Of a stretch of DNA of 64,000 bases, positions 12,188 through 23,398 are shown in pieces. Source of the stretch: Chamaecyparis obtusa (taxonomy: Eukaryota > Streptophyta > Pinopsida > Cupressales > Cupressaceae). The stretch spans positions 1-64,000 of the forward strand of contig BSBK01005650.1 of assembly GCA_027943335.1 (NCBI GenBank). Reading direction: 5' to 3'. Both the position numbers and the translations under genes were made by a program. Numbering within the stretch: the stretch's first letter is position 1; every line of letters begins with the position of its first letter. The notes beneath the pieces were generated by a model. It saw only the letters and a list, made by a program, of their open reading frames with translations. It did not search any database and was not told where the DNA came from.

Positions 12188-13800
12188 TGAATAGAAGTAA
12201 TTAGGAATCACCACTATTTGTGTATGTGTGTGGGGAAAATGTAAGATTCACTCCTAAATCCAAATTCCCAAAGGAGAGATCCAATTTTATCAACCAAGAG
12301 GTTAATACACAATCGAATCAATCTATGAAGAATATGAAGGAGAGAGAGAAACCCTATACTTCCCTATAGTTGGATTAAGCTTGAAATCTAAAATAATTGA
12401 AGTGCAAATACTAACCTTGAATTAGGGTAGATTTGGAAAATGCTAAATTTTGGCTTCTGTATGAGCTTTCTGAAGATTTCATCACCTATTCTAGACTGGA
12501 AATGTCAAGGTGGACAAAACCTAGAAATCTTTTCTCCAAATTCACACAGGTCGACTTTGACCTTTTAAAAGTTCAAAGACCACATTATTTCTTTGAAGTT
12601 TGATTTTGATTCTGTTCACAGATCCTGAAAGATTACCGAAAAGGGTATCCAAATTCACTCTCAGATCTGAGATTTCACACTTGTACCTGCAAGAAAATGG
12701 GGGTTTTTTGGTTGTATGGGGGGGGGGGGGGGGGTTTGCCTTGGTCAAACCCCAATTTAGGAATTAACCTTGAAATTGAATTGAAATATATTATGCATAA
12801 ATAAAGTAATTGAAACAAATCACCTCGCTTATGTTGAAGTCCTTGTAGAGGATTCGAATCCTCAAGTCCATAAGTAAGAATGCTTCAATGAATGTAGGAT
12901 GTCTCCAATCAATGGTATTTTGATCTTCAACACCAATCTTAATTTGATCTTTGCATATGAGAATGTTTGAATGAATGGAGAAGGATGAATCTTCAAGGGG
13001 GCTCCAAAGAGATTGAATCCTTCAATAGCTAACAGTGGAACTCCTTGATGGATGAATACTTGAACACTTGAATGCTTGAAGACTTGCTTGCACTTGAGAG
13101 CTCTAGATACTTGATTGATAAAACTTGATGTGAAAATGAGAGAGGAAGGCCTCCTTTTATAGTGATCTAGGGCACACTCCTCTAGATGGGCCACCTTGAA
13201 GAATTAAATCCCAATTAGGTCCTCACCTTTAGAAAATATACCTTGATTAAATACAATTAAAGGATTTACCATTTCGGAGCCCAAAACAACTGACTCGGAA
13301 GCAGAGAAATAACTTTTCGGAAAGCCAAACTGCCCACATTTAAAATTTGAAATCCTGGTAGGAAGAGGTCAAGGTCAAGGTTGACCCTAACCTGGTCAGG
13401 GTTGAGGTTGACTTTGACCTCAAACCCTAACTTTGTGTTAGGATTTGTAGCAGAGGTTCCAGGAGATGCCAGAAACTTAGAAATTGATATCTGAACAGGG
13501 CCTAGTGTCAGGAACAGATAGAAAATCCTCTATTTGATGTGATGAAGGACTAGGAGGTCTCATTTCTAAACCCTACCTAGAAAATAGAGCCATAGAAGAA
13601 GGAAAATCAGGAAAGTCCTTAAGACCTTAACCCTAATTTCACCTAGAATGAAGAAATCAAGTGCGGAGAAGAAGTGGAAAGTGGGGAGAAAGCCAAATAC
13701 ATGCAAAGACCTAATCAAGGTGCTTAACATGACCCCAAATCTCTTACTCGAAGGGCTAAATGCTCTTATCATGGAAGTGCTTCCATTTTAAGACGATACA
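12188..13800 (-). repeat. Gypsy-A 5' LTR
   Basis: 1613 bp, TGAATAG...GATACA, closely matching 5898-7544. The short frame shared by both LTRs (12862-13194 here, 6581-6913 there, about 110 codons) is LTR sequence with no family signature, so I do not call it a gene. Confidence 0.95.
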
Positions 13801-13805
13801 GATTA

Positions 13806-14753
13806 CAATACAACTTCAATTGCAGATGTTCAGATCTATATTAAGCTCATTCAAATCCTCTAATCAATATATCAATTCTGTATCAATAATAATCAATGAC
13901 TTACTGTCACTTGGTAATAGCTTTCTGACGCTCAGTAAATTCTATAGCTCAGTTCTCCTTAACCAGTTTGATCAGGCATACATGAAACTTGTTCATGCGA
14001 TAATTCTGCAGTCTCCTTCTTCCAACATGTGTTTCATAACGAAACCCTAGTCTCTTAATTAGACATGTAAACTATTTTCTTCTCCTCCATGAGATTTTGC
14101 CGCTTATTCTCCTTCATCCATTTTTCCATTTAAACCTTCCTCGGCTGATGTGTCAGTAACATGTTTTAATTCCATCCTTTAGATCTTCCTCAAATTATGT
14201 TAGTTGTCGATCTTCGTAACAAACTTTATCTCCAACATCGTGATCATACACTTTTCTAGCTCATCAATCCTTATCGGCTAAACTAATCATTTAGTTCCTT
14301 TATCTTTGTTTGGTTAACAAAGAAATGTGTCGGTGAACACAAGCTCAGTTTATACTGTGCTCGATATACACTACACTGCTCGGTGTATACTGTGATGCTT
14401 CATCAACCGACCACACTACCTTGTGTCTTTAATCTCTTTTCCACATCATAGATGAATGCAACATAATCAAGTCAATAAAATAAGGTCATAGACTCATCAA
14501 CAAGTTACCCAATGTATTCCTTATCCTCATCTATCATATACATCTTTCTCATGTAGATATTTATGTTCTTCATCTCTTTTTCCTCTTTTCTATAGATGTT
14601 TAGGTATAGTAACTTACAAGATAAGTGTTGTCAAACTAGTTGACATCAATGACAACATATTAATGATTTAATCATCTTAGATATCTAATCAACAACTCGG
14701 TGATCTCTAATCACTGATCTTCAATTAGGTTCTAAATCGGTTGTAGTTCATCA
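13806..14753 (-). repeat. Copia left (3') LTR, inner part
   Basis: Continues the LTR interrupted at 5897. It matches 34202-35149 and ends TTGTAGTTCATCA. With 5364-5897 it gives 1482 bp. Confidence 0.95.
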
Positions 14754-15360
14754 ATCTCTCCCTTTGGCATTGATGGCAACTTGAGTAATATGAAATATAC
14801 CATACACATACCAAACATGTATTCTATAACTCTGTGAACAAATGTTGTACAAGCTCTCCCTAGCTTAATATGTTTAATTACTACATTATTAAACAACATT
14901 ACAAATTGCAGCTTTACCAATCTGTAGATATGATCTTTTCAGCTCTCAGGTTCCTGCTTCTGTTCTCAGTAACTGATCTTTAATGCTCTCCCTTACTTCC
15001 AGATTATCTCTCCCTTAGATAGATGTTTCAGTGTTCTCATTGGTGCATATTGTTTCATATTATTTATCTCTCCCTTTGACAATAATGCCAAAGAAACAAA
15101 TAAACATATAGCTCTGTAGTAGCCATGTAACTCTTTGTTGTCTGGTGCATACTCTGTATCTTTGTATACTGATATGCCAATCTGTTCCAGCTCTTCAAAC
15201 TTTTCACAACCTTAGACATGATCCAAAGTGTGAACTATGCTGCATCAACATGAATGATCTTCTAATAAGATTAGGCTGATGCAACATCCAGATCACATTA
15301 GTGACCGGTAGACAGGGGACGAACCCCAAGTCTAGTCCTCAAGTATTCAAATTTATCCTT
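14754..15360 (-). other. Copia 3' untranslated region with polypurine tract
   Basis: Read on the minus strand, GCCAAAGGGAGAGAT ends at the 3' LTR boundary, which is a standard copia polypurine tract. A second, nearly identical purine tract occurs near 15068-15080 (CAAAGGGAGAGATAA on the minus strand) and weaker ones near 14855 and 15010, about 100-320 bp upstream of the functional one. No coding frame is seen. Confidence 0.75.
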
Positions 15361-18300
15361 CTATAGAGGCTTTGTAAATATGTCTGCAAGTTGTTCTTTA
15401 GATGCAACAAATTCTAGCTTCACTTGCTTCTCCTGTACTTGTTCTCTTAAGCAGTGATACTTAATAGATATATGCTTTGTTTTAGAGTGCATCACTGGAT
15501 TCTTTGAAATGTTTATTGCACTGGTGTTATCACAATATATAATCACCGGCTTAGTGATTACCTCATTCATACCTTCCAACACTTGCTTAATATATGCAAT
15601 ATTTGAATAGTTTGTAGCAGCAACAACATACTCTACTTCGGCTATAGACTGAGAAATGCAAGCCTGCTTCTTACTCATCCATGTAACAAGTCTTTCACCA
15701 AAGAAAAATCCTCCTCCAGTGGTACTTTTTCTGTCATCCACATTTCCAGCCCAATCAGTGCCGGTATAGACTTTGAGTCCAAATTTGCCTTCCTTAGGAT
15801 ACCATAATCCATAATCTTTTGTTTTCTTTAGGTATCTTAAGATTCTCTTTGTGGCAACCATGTGTGACTCCCTAGGATTTGCAAAAAATCTTACAACAAT
15901 TCCCACAACATGTGCTATGTCTGGTCTACTATGCACTACATACATTAACTTACCAATCATAGATCGGTACAGTGTCTCAGTCACTTATGTAGTTTCATAT
16001 TCTTTAGTCAGTTTACATCCAGTAGCCATCGATGTTCCAACATCTTTAGCATCTTCCATGCCAAATGTTCTTAGTATTTCCTTGATATATTTGGATTGTG
16101 TGATGAATATCCCATCACCCTGTTGAATCACTTGTAGTCCTAGAAAGAACTTAATCTCTCTGAACATAGAAATTTCAAACTCTTTTCTCATCTCATCAGC
16201 AAAGGATTTACATATGTGATCTTGACCTCCAAATATAATATCATCCACAAATATTTTAGCAATAAGAATAGTATCATCATTATCTCCTTTCATATACAAA
16301 TTGTTGTTCTCACTAGTTCTAACAAATCCAATACTTAACAAATAAGTATGCAGCCTCTCATACCAAGCTCTAGGTACTTGCTTCAAACCATATAAAGATT
16401 TATGTAATCTACATATCATATCTTTCTTTTCTAGATCAACGAACCCTTCTGGTTGTTCTATGTAGACTTCTTCTTCAAGTATCCCATTCAAAAATGTTGA
16501 CTTAACATCCATTTGATAAAATTTGAACTTTTTGTGTGCAGAAAATGCAAGTAACATTCTGACTCCTTCTAATCTAGCAACAAGTGCAAATGTTTCACCA
16601 TAATCAATTCCTTCCTCCTGTGCATATCCCTTGCATACCAATCTAGCTTTATTTCTTATTACCTCTCCATTTTCATTCAACTTGTTTTTGAATATCCACT
16701 TAGTACCGATAACATTCTTGTCCTTAGGTCTAGGTACTAAACTCCAAGTTTTGTTCTTCTCTATCTGTTGTATTTCCCCTTTCATTGCATTAGCCCATTC
16801 ATCATTTTCTAATGCAACTTTAACATTCTTCGGTTCATATTCACAAACTAGACATGTACATTGTCTTGTCTTACTCCTTGTTTGCATGCCAGCTTGTCTG
16901 TCTCCAATTATTTGTGTCTTAGGATGATGTCTTCTGACAAATATTTCTAGTACTTGATCTCTTCTTTCATGTTCATCATGTGTAGGTTCATTTGCTTGCT
17001 CGGTAGGTCCTTCCTTCTCGTCGATTTCTCTTTCCTATTCCTTGGTATTGTTTTCCTGTTGATCGGTTGTCACAGTTTGTGGCTTCGGTAGATACTTAGG
17101 TTGTTCAATGTAAGTGAATCTATTGTAGTCTTCCAGTTCCTTTATGCTTTCCTCTACATTCTTATCATCAAACTCATCAACTCGAACATTAGTGCTTTCA
17201 ATCATTTTATTTATAACTCTATTTAGACATTTGTATGCTTTGCTTTTACTGGAATATCCTAGAAATATCCCTTCATCACCTTTTGAGTCAAACTTTCCAT
17301 TTTTTTAATCTTTCAGAATAAAACATTTGCTTCCAAAAATCCTAAAATAACTTAAAGTGGGTTTGTGTCCAAACCATAACTCATAGGGTGTCTTGTTAGT
17401 GTCCTTCTTTAGTTGTACTTGGTTCAAAACATAAACAACTATGCTGACAGCTTCCCTCCACTATGTCTGAGCAATATTTTTCATTATCATTAATGTCCTT
17501 GCACAATCAACAATTGACCTATTCCTCCTTTCAGCAATGCCATTCTATTGAGGTGTCCTCAGTGCAGAGACTTGTCTTTTAATACCATGCTCATTACAAA
17601 AATTAGTAAATTCATCAGAGATAAATTCACCTCCTCTATTAGATCTTAAGCATTTCAATTCTTTACCAGTCTCTTTTTATACTTTTTCTTTATACCACTT
17701 GAACATCTTGAATGCCTCATATTTTTCTTTTAAGAACATGACAGTCATCAACCTAGTATAATCATCAACAAAAAGAATAAATTATCTATCTCTATAATAA
17801 CTCTAAGTTCTCATAGGACCACATAGGTCGATATGAACCAACTCAAGTATCTTCTTTGTTGAATAATATTTGCCTTTGAAACTAGATTTAGTCATTTTAC
17901 CTTTCTAACATTCATGACACATAACATGATCAGGCTTTGAGGCAGACCTCTAACTTTTTTTTTTACTGATCTTAATCATGTTATCAAAATTCACATGGCA
18001 TAACCTCTTATGCCACAACCAAGCATCTTCATTTTTCATCGTCAAGCAAGAAGACTCGCCATTATCAAGATAAAATAGATTACCTCTTGATTGTGCTCCA
18101 GTTCCAACTAGTCTTTCTCCATCATCAAATATTTTCACTTTCTTGTTCTCAAAAGCAACTTGGTGACCTGAATTGTTCAGTTGTGCCACACTTAGCAAAT
18201 TATAGTTCAGTCCTTCTACCCAATAAGAATTTTCACATTTTATTCTATCATTTATCATCAGGGATCCTTTACCTCTTACCATACAAGGTGTATCATTACC

Positions 18301-19485
18301 CATCTTAACAGATCCTTTGTTGTATTGCTCAAGATGATCAAATTTATCATCATCGCTAGTCATGTGATGTGTACAACCACTATCTATGATCCATGTATCA
18401 TTTTTATTAACTTTTGAAATTAGTGTTGTTTCTACATGTTTTTCTTCTTCCTCATAATCATCTTTCATAGAAACAAATACAACTTCTACATCATCATCAA
18501 AGTCTAATTCAGATTCATTTTCTTCTGTTATGTAACATACCTTTTTGCCTCTATCATTATTGTCTCAATTTTCTCTGTTGTAGTGTTGGTAGCTCCTGTT
18601 GTTTCTTCTCCCATAGCTTCCTTCATATCGGTCTTTGGTTCTATCTTCATCTTTCTTGTGTGGACATCTAGCAGCAATGTGACCAACTTCTTTACAGTTA
18701 AAGCATGCTAAAGGTAACTTACCTCTATATCTTCCTTTACCTTTAGGTAACCTTGTGGCCATAAGAGCTTCAAGTTCATCAAGCTCATCATCAATATGGC
18801 TATCACTATCATCCTTATTATTTCTACTACTAGACTTACCAATCTTCAGAGAACTCATGAAAGTGGACTCAATAGTCGGTACAACACTATTATCATAATT
18901 ATTCAGTTCAAATGTTGTAAGCTTTCCAATCAGATTATCAAGAGTGAGTGTACTGTTAGGTGCTGACCTATTTTCATGAATTGCAAATATCCTGATGGCA
19001 TAGATAGGCAATAAGGTCCTTAGAATTTTACTTACCACAATGTCTTCATCAATAACTCCATCTGATGCTCTAATAGCATAAACTACCTCCTTTATTATGT
19101 TTGTGTACTGCACAATGTTTTCACCTTCTTTCATCTTCATGTCATCGAATCTTCCTCTTAAGCTTTCAACTCTTGCTCTCTTAACATTCACATCACCACT
19201 ATAAACTTGTGCAAGTTTATCCCACATCTGGTTAGCAGTAGTACAGTCCTTGATGTCTTCAAATTCAGCATCTGAACAGGCAGCAACAATCTCCATCATA
19301 GTAACATTATGTTCATGCTTGTCTCTTAGTTGATCAAGGGTCAGGGGACCAGTAGGCGGAACAAGGTATCCATTCTCCATTAGTGTGAGGGCAGAATTCC
19401 CAATTCCAGATACATGCAGCTTCATTCAACTTTGCCATATTGTGAAGTTATCCTTGTTTAGTTTTGGCACTTCCCTCTTAAACAT
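15361..19485 (-). pseudogene. Copia gag-pol polyprotein, broken by stops
   Basis: One long frame in copia order. Gag: start likely at 19485, since the frame reads PKLNKDNFTIWQS before a TGA and then MKLHVSG. Gag is of UBN2 type and ends in a zinc knuckle CFNCKEVGHIAARCP (about 18700). Protease: WIIDSGCTHHMT (about 18390). Pre-integrase WHKRLCHVN (about 18000). Integrase: HIDLCGP retained, the second catalytic Asp replaced by Asn (LRSNRGGEF, about 17640), AERR Glu retained. RT 16887-15985, with FVDDI intact. RNase H 15984-15361: the first Asp motif reads YTGTDWAG where YTDADWAG is usual; later CDNTSAI and ADIFTKPL are present. Stops include TGA at the gag start and end, TAG in PQ-stop-NGIAERR (17545-17547) where the family has Gln, TAG near 17460 and 17035, and TAA at 15985. 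Confidence 0.93.
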
Positions 19486-19530
19486 TTTGAGACCTTTGTG
19501 CTGAAGTCCTTAAAACTCTATTCCAAGCAA

Positions 19531-19547
19531 CCAGATCTCTAATACCA
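19531..19547 (-). other. Copia primer-binding site, initiator-tRNA-Met type
   Basis: The minus strand reads TGGTATTAGAGATCTGG, two bases inside the 5' LTR end (TTCTAACA). It resembles TGGTATCAGAGC, the usual site complementary to the 3' end of initiator tRNA-Met in plant copia elements, with one C-to-T change. Confidence 0.85.
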
Positions 19548-19549
19548 AT

Positions 19550-19754
19550 TGTTAGAATAACTGAGAGGGGGGTGAATCAGTTATCCACAGTCCCAAATCA
19601 AAATGTATAATCCAAAAACAAATTACTTAAACTTCTGCAACTCGGTAACATAAGATACTATAATGTCTATGCTTTTAGTGATTACCAGTCAATAACATAT
19701 AATGATTACCAATCAAATCCAACATGCAACATGTAAAGTATGATAACAAACAAT
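19550..19754 (-). repeat. Copia right (5') LTR, inner part
   Basis: Starts TGTTAGAATAACTGAGAGG and matches 5364-5568 base by base with scattered differences. It is broken after LTR base 205 by gypsy-B. ACAAT (19750-19754) is the left target duplication of gypsy-B. Confidence 0.95.
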
Positions 19755-20958
19755 TCTAATACCCCAAAAATGGGCTATAAGTTCATTAATCTTCTATATC
19801 AACAATTCGAATGAAATCGACATCAAAGTCCTAACCTAAGGCACATCTAAACATCATCGAATCTTAATTGATTATGTTAAATTCTGCATCAGGGAATATT
19901 CCTAGCAATATTCCTAATTATATTAATTATCTTTAATTTAATGATTATTTGGCAATAAATCACATTTATCCTAAGTTTGATTAATTGAATATTTTCATAT
20001 TTAATTAATTAGATTTAATATCTTGTCACTTAATTGTGTAATTAAATTTAATTCTATCTATTATTAATTGTATTATTTAATTTTGACAATAAATCTAATA
20101 TCTTATGAATAATTGATTAAATTTGTATTTAATTAATTAAAGCAAGTTGCCATTATTTAATAATATAGTTTTTAATAAAAGTTTGATTAAATAATTGATT
20201 AACCCATAAATCAATTATTTATTTTCAAAAATCAGTTAAGTTGAGCATAAATCACTTTATTTATTAAATTAATTCATAAATAAAACATGCACAATCATAA
20301 AAGCAGACAACTATCAATGATCAATTAAAGCTAAACTCTATTTTGAGTTAAAACTTAGCTTTTGCATGTTTTTGTGAATTAAATTATCTTTATTATCAGA
20401 TAATTCAAAAATCAAGCTGAGTTAATCTGAGTGATTTATGGCTTTTTTCCATGCACCTCCAAAGCCTTGGATTTCTATAAAATTAAAGTCTCATCTCATC
20501 TCAAAGCATCTCATATTTTTGCACAATCACGCTAGAGAATTGCAATTGGAAGGATCAAAGCTTATTGCGAATCAAGGCTATTGTGAGATCAATTTGTTTT
20601 TTTTACATTCATTTAGATTCTTTTTCATATCATTGTTAGATCATTTTAGCAGATCAATTTCATATAGATTAGATTTCATATCAAGTTTTTATCATTTTTA
20701 TTACATAGAAAATATAAAAAATATAGATTAATTGCATTCATTTTTCATATTAGTTTTGCATTCAAATCCTTCATTTAGGTGTCATCTAGGTCACTGATCT
20801 CGATAACAATCTGAGAACATCAATCTCACACCTACTAGAAGGCAGTAAATCGCTTGGTTAAATTAGATTTCAATTTTGCACGATTTTGATTTTTGCTAAC
20901 CTCTAATGTTTTACTGAAGTATTGTGTCTACAGATCAGGTACAATTTTTACACACACA
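19755..20958 (+). repeat. Gypsy-B 5' LTR
   Basis: Near-identical to 32667-33867. A 97-codon frame starting at 20438 has a 66-codon counterpart starting at 33348 in the other LTR (both begin MAFFHAPPKPW) but is cut shorter there by an indel. It shows no family features, so I treat it as chance. Confidence 0.95.
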
Positions 20959-20961
20959 TTT

Positions 20962-20983
20962 TCTAGCGCCCACCGTGGGGCCC
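20962..20983 (+). other. Gypsy-B primer-binding site region
   Basis: CTAGCGCCCACCGTGGGGCC follows the 5' LTR after a TTTT spacer. GCGCCCACCGTGGGGC-type sites, usually starting TGG, are common just inside plant gypsy 5' LTRs. Here the expected TGGCGCCC reads TAGCGCCC, a single G-to-A change. Confidence 0.65.
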
Positions 20984-21078
20984 TGAAACGGGTTTCCAAT
21001 TCAATTCTATCAATTTCTATCTTTTTCTCCTCGGTTTCTATGCAAAAATACAATTTTTATTTTTTGTCTGTACAATCT

Positions 21079-21299
21079 TCGTACGAGTTTCTGACAAAAG
21101 TCGTATGAGTTTGAGCTTGCTGTCGTACGACAGTTGACCGAGTATCATTTCATCAGGCACTCACTGTCATTTGGAAGCTGGATTATCATTTCATCAGACA
21201 CCTAGTGTCGTACGAGTTTCCAGACTATTGTCTGGGAGCATACCCACTGTCGTACGAGTTTCTTACTATCGTCTGGTAATAGACCCACTGTCGTATGAG
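21079..21299 (+). repeat. GTCGTACGAG decamer cluster 1
   Basis: Copies of GTCGTACGAG or one-base variants at 21078, 21100, 21122, 21207, 21249 and 21290, most followed by TTT. The core TCGTACGA is a perfect palindrome. Several copies sit in a repeated context, CCCACTGTCGTACGAGTTTC, about 42 bp apart. Confidence 0.85.
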
Positions 21300-22101
21300 T
21301 TTAGGCCTCAGATTTAAATTGTCGTTTCATTTTTGTAGGTAGTTTGTCAGATTTGATTTTCGGATTTTGACTAACAGCTAATCTTAATAGTTGGAATTCT
21401 ATGTTTTTGATTGACTCTTGCTGGTTTTGATTGGAAAAAGCGTAAAGTTTGCTAAAATCAGGTAAAAATCTACTAAGCGCATTGCGAGGATCTCAGGTAT
21501 TCCACTTGTGCTGATAATATTTCAATTTGGGCTTAAAATAAATCTCTCGTGTGTCTAGCTTGGGTGATTCTTTTCATGCTTTAGTTTTACACACTTGCAT
21601 AATTGATACTAGGTTGTGACACCTTAAGTATTTATTAGCAGTCTTAGATTACTTGTGATTGATCTAGATTGCTATCTTGGGTTATTGGACTTGCTAATCC
21701 ACCGGCCCCTCGTTCAACCCTGTGGTTGCAAGCTCAGCACCACGTTAAAGGGGAGGGGTCAAGAGGAAAGAAGTGTTAAATGCTCCACTAGGCAACCCTT
21801 GTGTGCTTTTTAGAACTCACTTGTTTTCTAGGTTGTGGACCCGTTTCTAGCTTGTGTGAGGCGTTAAGTGCTCCACTTTGTGGACTCACCTCATATTTGC
21901 TTATAGCGTTAAGTGTACCACCTTGTGCTTCTGAATACTTTTGGATAGATTTGCTTTCGAGAATATATCTGTACTCACATAGTAATTAGGCCCTATGAAC
22001 ACTATTCATGATTCTTGAGAGATTGAATTTCTAGCGAAATCCTTCTTGATGATAGAATCCTTGTAGGTAGGGAGGATACTTGTGCATTTCACATTCAACT
22101 C

Positions 22102-22297
22102 GGTTAGTGTGTCTTCTCTTATTGATCGATACATTCTCTCCCAGGAGAGGTTGATAGATCACATGGGGTTGACATCACGAGCTTTGGTGAATCAAAATTG
22201 GTTAGTGCACCTTCTCTTATTGATTGATACATTCTCTCCCCGGAGAGGTTGATAGATCATATGGAGTTGACATCATAGACCTTGGTGAAGCAAAACT
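22102..22297 (+). repeat. 98 bp tandem duplication in the gypsy-B leader
   Basis: Two consecutive units start GGTTAGTG at 22102 and 22200. Each contains CTTCTCTTATTGAT, CATTCTCTCCC-x-GGAGAGG (a short hairpin, CTCTCC/GGAGAG) and TTGATAGATCA. The units differ at several transitions, so the duplication is old. Confidence 0.85.
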
Positions 22298-23040
22298 TTA
22301 TCTTAGCGTGTCGGATTAATCTGCTTGTTTTGTTTGGGTTAAAAGTGAAGAGGCATAAAAACCTTGGATTTGGAGCCCAGTCCCCTTGTGGTATCATACT
22401 GTGAGTCACCTTTAGAGAGGGTTAACCGTAGCGGACAATCCCTTCATAGGGCAAACTATGTTGATGGAACCTCAAGCGGTAATAGCCATTTTCACTGTGG
22501 TAGTGATAGCCACTATATAAATGTCCTTGTGGAAGAAATCTCCATGGGTATGGTTCATTGTTGGGTTGTCAAATCTCCCTAGCAACTCCTGAAGATTAAG
22601 TTCTTGGACTGTGTCAAAACCCTGGTGCGCTGGGATTGGAGTTCACCCCTTTGGATCATAAAAGTTGCAGAGTCAAACCATTACTAAAAACCCTAGCGAG
22701 GCCAAATTTTCATTTTATAGGGTATATGTGCGTTATTGCAAAACATTTTTGGAACATACACAATTAGCGCTTCTGAGGATTAGAATGAATAAGTCACTTG
22801 ATTGTTCATGCGCAAGGTTGCTTTTGCCCTTGTTCATTATTTTCAGACATGCTTGAACTCACGTGCTTGCTATTTTGCGTGCTTGTTTATCTATCTGATT
22901 ATTGAAAATGAACAAATCTGTTACAATCCTCAAATTTGGACATTGAAATTTGCAAACAATCTGAATCTGCAAACTCAAAATTTTGCAAAAATTGACATAA
23001 AATCCTTTCTGGAGTCAAAAATCATTTCAGGAAGTCAAAA

Positions 23041-23250
23041 GTCATATGAGTTTTTCCAAGTGTCATTTCATTACAACCCATCTATCGTGTGATTGAGTAC
23101 CTAGTGTCGTACGAGTTTCCATGCCAGCAAATTCTCAAAGTCAAAATCTTGCAACTGTCATATGAGATTTTCAACTATTATTTCATTGCTACCCAATTGT
23201 CGTATGATTTTTGCAACTATCATTTCATAGCATACCCATTGTCGTACAAG
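23041..23250 (+). repeat. GTCGTACGAG decamer cluster 2
   Basis: Variants at 23041 (GTCATATGAG), 23106 (GTCGTACGAG), 23157 (GTCATATGAG), 23199 (GTCGTATGAT) and 23241 (GTCGTACAAG), with intervening GTCATTTCAT phrases as in cluster 1. Most variants differ from the core by C/T or G/A changes. Confidence 0.8.
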
Positions 23251-23398
23251 TCTGCAGAGTGTCATTTGGGAAATTTTTGAAAGTTGTCAAAAAATTGTCA
23301 GAATTGCCAGATATTTAGCTTTTTCAGCCTAATTTCAGAATCTATCGAATGAATCACTGTGTCAGGAACAGAGCAGTAGCTATTGAGAACCAGTGCAC

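Larger units (their letters stand above)
5898..13800 (-). mobile_element. Gypsy-A: non-autonomous Ty3/gypsy element with gag and protease remnant only
   Basis: LTRs of 1647 and 1613 bp (5898-7544 and 12188-13800) begin TGAATAGAAG and end GACGATACA. A perfect GATTA duplication flanks the element (5893-5897 and 13801-13805). On the minus strand the order is 5' LTR, primer-binding site, gag, protease-like domain, about 1.2 kb without coding, polypurine tract, 3' LTR. I see no trace of RT, RNase H or integrase in the 4.6 kb interior. This layout matches the class called TR-GAG in plants: LTR elements carrying GAG alone or with little else, presumed to be moved by enzymes of autonomous relatives. 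Gag remnants of the same family lie at 661-2440. Confidence 0.92.
20984..23398 (+). other. Gypsy-B 5' leader, non-coding, repeat-rich
   Basis: About 2.4 kb with no sustained reading frame. It contains two clusters of GTCGTACGAG-like decamers (21079-21299 and 23041-23250), three spaced copies of a GCGTTAAGTGCTCCAC-like phrase (about 21773, 21863, 21905), and a 98 bp tandem duplication at 22102-22297. Long structured leaders are usual in large plant gypsy elements. Confidence 0.7.

Noticed and set aside
20438..20731. 97-codon frame starting MAFFHAPPKPW in the gypsy-B LTRs
   Set aside because: An indel truncates the second copy (33348-33548) and no domain is visible, so a chance frame is more likely.
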